From: Burkholderiales bacterium
GTDB taxonomy: Bacteria; Pseudomonadota; Gammaproteobacteria; Burkholderiales; SG8-39
Direction: 5' to 3'
Assembly: GCA_016649475.1 (NCBI GenBank)
Contig: JAENXP010000151.1
Span: 1-6,292, forward strand
Length of the DNA: 6,292 nucleotides
A program made the position numbers and the translations under genes. The notes beneath the pieces are model-generated. The model was given only the letters and a program-made list of their open reading frames with translations. It had not been told where the DNA came from and searched no databases. Shown here piece after piece: positions 1-6,292 of the stretch (position 1 is its first letter; each line of letters begins with the position of its first letter).

Positions 1-428
1 CGGTGCACTTCATCACGCTTTTTCATCGCGCTACCGCGGCCCTCGGCCGCCTCCATAAGTTCGTTCGCCAGACGCAGGTCCATCGATTTCTCGCTGCGCT
101 TTTGCGCCGCTTCGCGCAGCCAGCGCATCGCCAGCGCCACGCGCCGCACCGGACGCACTTCCACCGGCACCTGGTAGTTGGCGCCACCGACACGGCGGCT
201 TTTCACCTCGACCATTGGCTTGACGTTGGAGACTGCCAGACCGAACACTTCGATCGGGTCCTTGCCGGACTTGGTCTTGATCGAGGCAAACGCACGATAA
301 ATGATGCTCTCGGCAACCGACTTCTTGCCGCTCATCATCAGCACGTTGACGAATTTGGCGACGTCCTGATTCCCGAATTTCGGATCCGGAAGAATGTCGC
401 GTTTGGGTACTTCTCTGCGTCGTGGCAC
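1..428 (-). CDS. rpsG: 30S ribosomal protein S7 (C-terminus cut by the window edge)
   Basis: S7 is a primary 16S rRNA-binding protein that nucleates assembly of the 30S head and contacts tRNA at the E site. Reading the minus strand from 428 gives [11 protein letters not shown], then [42 protein letters not shown] and [16 protein letters not shown], all typical S7 blocks in order. There are 142 complete codons visible against about 156 in the family, so roughly 14 residues are missing at the left edge; the frame is open to the border. The start is GTG at 426-428: no ATG lies at the conserved N-terminus, the next residues PRRRE match the family exactly, and a GAGG Shine-Dalgarno (436-439) sits 7 nt upstream. 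As I recall, E. coli rpsG also starts with GUG. It follows rpsL by 109 nt, consistent with one str operon continuing off-window, normally to fusA and tuf. Identity is certain. Confidence 0.97.
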   Translation of the reverse strand, partial: MPRRREVPKRDILPDPKFGNQDVAKFVNVLMMSGKKSVAESIIYRAFASIKTKSGKDPIEVFGLAVSNVKPMVEVKSRRVGGANYQVPVEVRPVRRVALAMRWLREAAQKRSEKSMDLRLANELMEAAEGRGSAMKKRDEVH

Positions 429-439
429 TTTATGACCTC

Positions 440-469
440 AATATCGAACGTTTAATTTGTAATATCGAA
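440..469. repeat. 9-nt direct repeat AATATCGAA, two copies
   Basis: AATATCGAA occurs at 440-448 and 461-469, start to start 21 nt. On the mRNA strand it reads TTCGATATT, and the copy at 440-448 directly abuts the GAGG Shine-Dalgarno of rpsG. It could be part of an alternative fold at the S7 start site, or chance; the copies are short and lie in A/T-rich sequence. Confidence 0.35.
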
Positions 470-484
470 TGCGACAATCCGCTT

Positions 485-524
485 TCGCGCGTCTGCAGCC
501 TAAATACATGCTGAGCACGCGCGA
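485..524 (-). other. RNA hairpin between rpsL and rpsG
   Basis: The arms TCGCGCGT (485-492) and ACGCGCGA (517-524) pair perfectly over 8 bp. They continue inward with six more pairs (493-494 and 496-499 against 510-515), interrupted only by single bulges at 495 and 516, closing a 10-nt A/T-rich loop at 500-509. On the minus-strand mRNA the stem begins 13 nt after the rpsL stop codon. No T-run follows it, so it is not an intrinsic terminator. The likely roles are S7 recognition or mRNA protection within the operon. Confidence 0.6.
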
Positions 525-537
525 CTTCAGACTTCAA

Positions 538-915
538 TTACCCCGCCTTGGGCTTCTTCGCACCGTATTTCGAACGGCTTTGCTTGCGATCCTTCACGCC
601 TTGCGTATCCAGGCTGCCGCGCACCATGTGGTAGCGTACGCCCGGCAGGTCTTTCACCCGGCCGCCGCGGATCAGTACCACCGAGTGCTCCTGCAGGTTG
701 TGGCCCTCGCCGCCGATGTAGCTGATAACCTCGAAGCCATTGGTGAGACGCACCTTCGCGACCTTGCGCAGCGCTGAATTCGGCTTCTTCGGCGTGGTGG
801 TGTAGACACGCGTGCACACCCCACGTTTTTGCGGCGAATTTCCAAGCGCTGGAACCTTGCTTTTGGCTTTGGTACGCACGCGTGGCGTGTGCACTAACTG
901 ATTAATTGTTGGCAT
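538..915 (-). CDS. rpsL: 30S ribosomal protein S12
   Basis: S12 sits at the decoding centre of the 30S subunit and helps control tRNA selection accuracy. The complete 125-residue product contains the family core: [20 protein letters not shown] (28-47), [15 protein letters not shown] (49-63), [15 protein letters not shown] (66-80) and [14 protein letters not shown] (83-96). Lys43, Lys88 and Pro91, where streptomycin-resistance or -dependence substitutions are classically found, are all wild type, and Asp89, the residue methylthiolated in E. coli, is present. Length is normal (124 in E. coli). ATG at 913-915 gives the standard MPTINQLV N-terminus; its Shine-Dalgarno is weak, GGAA at 925-928 with 9 nt spacing. 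The N-terminal extension ([13 protein letters not shown]) is more variable, as usual in the family. It is first in the operon, 109 nt ahead of rpsG, with its own promoter at 989-1018. Confidence 0.99.
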   Translation of the reverse strand: MPTINQLVHTPRVRTKAKSKVPALGNSPQKRGVCTRVYTTTPKKPNSALRKVAKVRLTNGFEVISYIGGEGHNLQEHSVVLIRGGRVKDLPGVRYHMVRGSLDTQGVKDRKQSRSKYGAKKPKAG

Positions 916-939
916 TATTTGATGTTCCGAAATGAAATA

Positions 940-968
940 GGGACGACCAATCTATGCTTGGCCGCCCC
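940..968 (-). promoter_or_regulatory. Hairpin in the rpsL 5' leader RNA
   Basis: Positions 940-950 pair with 958-968 around a 7-nt loop (951-957), giving an uninterrupted 11-bp stem in the minus-strand RNA. Pairs 943/965 and 946/962 are G-U wobbles in that RNA but A-C mismatches in the plus-strand copy, so the fold favours the rpsL transcript. It begins about 13 nt after the predicted start site and ends 24 nt before the ATG. No U-tract follows. Leader motifs upstream of rpsL are described in other proteobacteria (Pseudomonas and Rickettsiales rpsL leaders); whether this is a homologue is unknown. Confidence 0.6.
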
Positions 969-988
969 GAGTATCGCAAAGAGGCAGA

Positions 989-1018
989 ATTATACAAAGA
1001 AAATCAAGGGCGAGTCAA
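989..1018 (-). promoter_or_regulatory. Sigma-70 promoter of the rpsL-rpsG (str) operon
   Basis: On the minus strand TTGACT (1018-1013, five of six matches to the -35 consensus) is followed, after an 18-nt spacer, by a perfect TATAAT (994-989). Transcription should start near 981-983, giving a leader of about 67 nt before the rpsL ATG. No A/T-rich UP element lies upstream of the -35 box. The promoter is correctly placed and oriented, so the str operon need not depend on readthrough from rpoC. Confidence 0.85.
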
Positions 1019-1284
1019 CAACTGAACGCCTTTGCCGCGCCGACCTGCGGAAGCTTCAGGCAGGCGTCTGCGCGGCACACTCGCGCCCGGAACGATAGCG
1101 TAACCTCGCCGACGCCGGCGGCGAAGTCCAGCCGCTGTTCGAGACACTCGGGCAAATTGTCTGCGGCACCCTGTTTTCCGGCCACGTTGACGCACACATA
1201 CGGGCTTCTGCCAAGCCAGCTTGGCCGGCGTCGTGCGCGCTGAAGTTCGGTTTGATCAGAATACCCTCTTATCCGGACGCGCAA
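1015..1284 (-). CDS. Doubtful small ORF upstream of rpsL, unrecognised
   Basis: An open frame of up to 89 codons with a TTG start and an in-frame stop at 1291-1293 just upstream. No Shine-Dalgarno is visible before the TTG or before the internal GTG at 1195-1197. I recognise no family. The C-terminal two thirds, from about PYVCVNVAGKQGAAD through LEQRLDFAAG to RVCRADACLKLP, looks more protein-like than the Arg-rich start and contains five cysteines. A rough hand count over its last 61 codons gives G/C of about 70, 51 and 74 percent at codon positions 1, 2 and 3, the pattern expected of coding sequence in a GC-rich genome. Its TGA stop lies within the rpsL -35 box. It may be a small gene, the decayed end of a former gene, or chance. 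Confidence 0.22.
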   Translation of the reverse strand: MRVRIRGYSDQTELQRARRRPSWLGRSPYVCVNVAGKQGAADNLPECLEQRLDFAAGVGEVTLSFRARVCRADACLKLPQVGAAKAFSC

Positions 1285-1515
1285 CGCAGGCTAGAACACT
1301 CCCAGCGCGTCAACACGACATGCCGAAAGTTTCAAGTTCGATGATCCGGCATTCAGTACCAGAACGCCAATTGTCATGACGTTTCACGCGCAGGCGATTG
1401 CGCTTGACTCTGGCGCCGAGATTGTGCGAAGTTCCTGCGTAAGCCTCTTGCGCTCGTGCGTACTGCGCCCTGATTTTTACCCCCCATTTAATTCGGTTCG
1501 ACAAAAGGATTTCTC
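1019..1515. other. Divergent intergenic region between rpsL promoter and ene-reductase gene
   Basis: About 500 bases without a recognised gene. The left part (1019-1290) is GC-rich and holds the doubtful ORF ending at 1015. The right part (1290-1500) is less GC-rich and should contain the promoter of the ene-reductase gene. I could not find a convincing -35/-10 pair there: TTTAAT at 1487-1492 is a possible -10 but has no matching -35. An 8-bp perfect palindrome, GTCATGAC, lies at 1373-1380 and could be an operator half or chance. No RNA gene, insertion sequence or repeat family was seen. Confidence 0.5.
1503..1509 (+). promoter_or_regulatory. Ribosome binding site of the ene-reductase gene
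   Basis: AAAAGGA at 1503-1509 contains an AGGA Shine-Dalgarno core six nucleotides ahead of the ATG at 1516. It supports that ATG over any internal start, and the resulting N-terminus (MTSALFQPLKLRELRVPNRI) matches the family start. Confidence 0.75.
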
Positions 1516-2634
1516 ATGACCAGCGCCCTGTTCCAACCGCTCAAACTGCGCGAGCTCCGTGTTCCAAATCGCATCATGGTTTCGCCGATGTGCCAGTATT
1601 CGGCAGTCGAGGGCAACGCCAGCGACTGGCACCTGATCCATCTGGGGCAACTCGCCTTGGGCGGCGCCGGCCTGCTATGCATCGAAGCCACCGCGGTCGA
1701 GGCGATCGGCCGTATCACCCCAAGCTGCCTCGGATTGTACTCGGACGAGAACGAGTCCGCCTTAGGCAGCGTGCTCGTTTCGCTGCGACGCTACGCCGAC
1801 ACGCCGCTGGCAATCCAGCTCGCCCACGCAGGGCGCAAAGCGTCGAGCTACGCACCCTGGGACGGCGGCAAATTGATTGCGCCCCAGGCCGGCGGCTGGG
1901 AGCCAATAGCGCCCTCTGCGTTGCCGTTTGCGCCATCCGAGCCGCCGCCACGGGAAATGAATACGGCAGACCTCACGCGCGTGCGCGAGGCCTTTGTGCA
2001 TGCAGCAAAGCGCGCCGCGCGTCTCGGTATCGATGCCATGGAATTGCATGCCGCCCACGGCTACCTGTTGCATGAATTTCTTTCGCCCTTGGCCAATCAG
2101 CGCAGCGACAGCTACGGCGGATCGATCGAAAATCGCATGCGCTTTCCGCTGGAGATATTCTCCGCAGTGCGCAAAGTTTGGCCTGCGGAGAAGCCTCTAG
2201 GGGTGCGCATATCGGCCAGCGACTGGATCGAAGGCGGGTGGGACCTGATGCAGTCGATCGAGTTTGCGCGGCAGCTGAAAGCCATGGGCTGCGACTGGAT
2301 CGACGCATCCAGCGGCGGCCTGGCGCCCGAGCAAAAAATCACTCTCGGCCCCGGCTATCAGGTGCAGTTCGCCGAGGCGATCCGCAAGGAGGTCGGCATC
2401 CCGACCATCGCCGTGGGACTGATCACCGAGCCACGGCAGGCCGAGGAAATCGTCGCCTCGGATCGCGCCGACATGGTTGCGCTCGCGCGAGGCATGCTCT
2501 TCGAACCGCACTGGGCCTGGCGTGCCGCCGCCGAACTCGGGAGTGAGGTGCGCGCGCCGAAGCAGTACTGGAGATCTGCGCCGCGCGGGGCAGAAGCCAT
2601 TTTCGGCGGCGACGCCAAAGTCGGCCAGCGCTGA
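1516..2634 (+). CDS. Class III Old Yellow Enzyme: NADH:flavin oxidoreductase / ene-reductase (YqjM/XenA-like)
   Basis: A complete 372-residue FMN-dependent (beta/alpha)8-barrel oxidoreductase, probably cytosolic. Known relatives (Bacillus YqjM, Pseudomonas XenA) use NAD(P)H to reduce activated C=C bonds of enones, maleimides and some nitro compounds; the physiological substrate is usually unknown. Visible motifs: VPNRIMVSPMCQYS (16-29), with Cys26 and Tyr28 as in YqjM; WHLIHLGQLALGGAGL (38-53); Gln101 in IQLAHAGRKAS; the substrate-anion site HAAHGY with His178, His181 and Tyr183; FLSPLANQRSDSYGGS and ENRMRF (188-210); Arg231; and LARGM with Arg325 near the FMN phosphate. QYWR at 350-353 resembles the class III arginine finger (QYER in YqjM) reaching into the partner subunit. 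No signal peptide or membrane segment is seen. The length is normal and no frame is broken. It is transcribed divergently from rpsL and convergently to rpoC, with no operon partner here. The exact substrate cannot be assigned. Confidence 0.95.
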   Translation: MTSALFQPLKLRELRVPNRIMVSPMCQYSAVEGNASDWHLIHLGQLALGGAGLLCIEATAVEAIGRITPSCLGLYSDENESALGSVLVSLRRYADTPLAIQLAHAGRKASSYAPWDGGKLIAPQAGGWEPIAPSALPFAPSEPPPREMNTADLTRVREAFVHAAKRAARLGIDAMELHAAHGYLLHEFLSPLANQRSDSYGGSIENRMRFPLEIFSAVRKVWPAEKPLGVRISASDWIEGGWDLMQSIEFARQLKAMGCDWIDASSGGLAPEQKITLGPGYQVQFAEAIRKEVGIPTIAVGLITEPRQAEEIVASDRADMVALARGMLFEPHWAWRAAAELGSEVRAPKQYWRSAPRGAEAIFGGDAKVGQR

Positions 2635-2763
2635 TTCGCGCCGCGAAGCGCAGGCCGCGAGGGAAGCAGGCTGCAAAACCGATTCCTGCGCACGCGGCGC
2701 ATCATCACAGGCACGAGCCGTGCAACAACCCGCGCAAGATTTGCCTGCGGGCGATCCTGAAAC
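2635..2763. other. Convergent 3' intergenic spacer
   Basis: GC-rich sequence between the ene-reductase stop and the shared terminator. It contains only short imperfect inverted repeats, such as TTCGC/GCGAA at 2635-2647, and no ORF, RNA gene or promoter that I can support. Confidence 0.5.
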
Positions 2764-2791
2764 AAAAAGGCCGGCACGCGCCGACCTTTTT
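2764..2791 (-). terminator. Bidirectional intrinsic terminator between rpoC and the ene-reductase gene
   Basis: AAAAAGG (2764-2770) pairs with CCTTTTT (2785-2791) and CGGC (2772-2775) with GCCG (2780-2783) around a 4-nt loop. Position pair 2771/2784 is a G-U wobble in the minus-strand RNA, giving a continuous 12-bp stem, but a C-A mismatch in the plus-strand RNA. The tract after the minus-strand stem is TTTTTGTTTC, richer in T than on the plus side. It therefore fits best as the rpoC terminator, 22 nt past the rpoC stop, and can also serve the convergent ene-reductase gene, whose stop is 130 nt away on the other side. Confidence 0.9.
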
Positions 2792-2813
2792 GTCAGTGCA
2801 ATTGCATTGGTAG

Positions 2814-6292
<3,479 letters not shown>

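Larger units (their letters stand above)
429..537 (-). promoter_or_regulatory. S12-S7 intercistronic region, candidate S7 autoregulatory target
   Basis: This 109-nt spacer between rpsL and rpsG is longer than a translationally coupled junction needs and contains a strong hairpin (485-524), a 9-nt direct repeat and the rpsG Shine-Dalgarno. In E. coli the matching spacer of about 96 nt folds into a structure that S7 binds to repress its own translation and that of downstream genes. Seen here: the spacing, hairpin and repeat. Inferred: that S7 binds this RNA; the sequence alone does not prove it. Confidence 0.5.

Noticed and set aside
3..455. Plus-strand 150-codon frame opposite rpsG
   Set aside because: It is antisense to a certain ribosomal gene, has a His/Arg-rich product and no family resemblance.
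527..817. Minus-strand open frame overlapping rpsL in another frame
   Set aside because: Shadow of rpsL, which is unmistakable in its own frame; the alternative product is low-complexity and Arg/Gly/Ala-rich.
1320..1352. Inverted repeat ATGCCG/CGGCAT
   Set aside because: Only 6 bp around a 21-nt loop; expected by chance and not followed by a T-run.
1404..1409. TTGACT as a -35 box for the ene-reductase gene
   Set aside because: No acceptable -10 sequence lies 16-19 nt downstream.
1310..1504. Minus-strand 64-codon frame upstream of the ene-reductase gene
   Set aside because: Basic, unrecognised product with no convincing ribosome binding site; it covers the expected promoter region.
2666..2689. 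GCAGG/CCTGC inverted repeat with a 14-nt loop, briefly considered as a tRNA-like arm
   Set aside because: Only 5 bp, with no other tRNA arms, T-loop motif or acceptor stem around it.

Overview
The window is a GC-rich piece of a bacterial chromosome, most likely from a betaproteobacterium. It covers the junction between the RNA polymerase cluster (rpoBC) and the str ribosomal operon (rpsL-rpsG-fusA-tuf). The lineage is inferred from S12, which starts MPTINQLV and carries the [17 protein letters not shown] block that I associate with Betaproteobacteria, and from a beta/gamma-type RpoC with a large trigger-loop insertion. No mobile element, CRISPR array, tRNA or rRNA was seen.

Layout from left to right. 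Positions 1-428 (minus): rpsG (S7), GTG start, last ~14 codons off the left edge. Positions 429-537: S12-S7 intercistronic region with a 14-bp hairpin, the place where S7 autoregulation acts in the enterobacterial str operon. Positions 538-915 (minus): complete rpsL (S12). Positions 916-1018: a short rpsL leader with an 11-bp hairpin, driven by a near-consensus sigma-70 promoter. Positions 1019-1515: about 500 bases without a recognised gene, holding one doubtful minus-strand ORF. Positions 1516-2634 (plus): a complete class III Old Yellow Enzyme-type ene-reductase. Positions 2635-2813: convergent intergenic gap with a bidirectional terminator. Positions 2814-6292 (minus): rpoC, missing about 237 N-terminal residues off the right edge.

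rpoC, rpsL and rpsG lie on the same strand in the usual order, so transcription from the rpoBC operon would normally approach the str operon. Here the two are separated by about 1.9 kb carrying an opposite-strand flavoenzyme gene, and each unit has its own signals: rpoC ends in a strong hairpin/T-tract, and rpsL has its own strong promoter. The ene-reductase has no functional link to transcription or translation and looks like a passenger at this junction.

Most of the window is ordinary housekeeping sequence. The points worth a second look are the two structured regions of the str mRNA (in the leader and terminator, wobble pairs form only in the minus-strand RNA), the ene-reductase insertion, and the coding-like ORF whose stop codon lies inside the rpsL -35 box. 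I found no convincing new multi-gene system.
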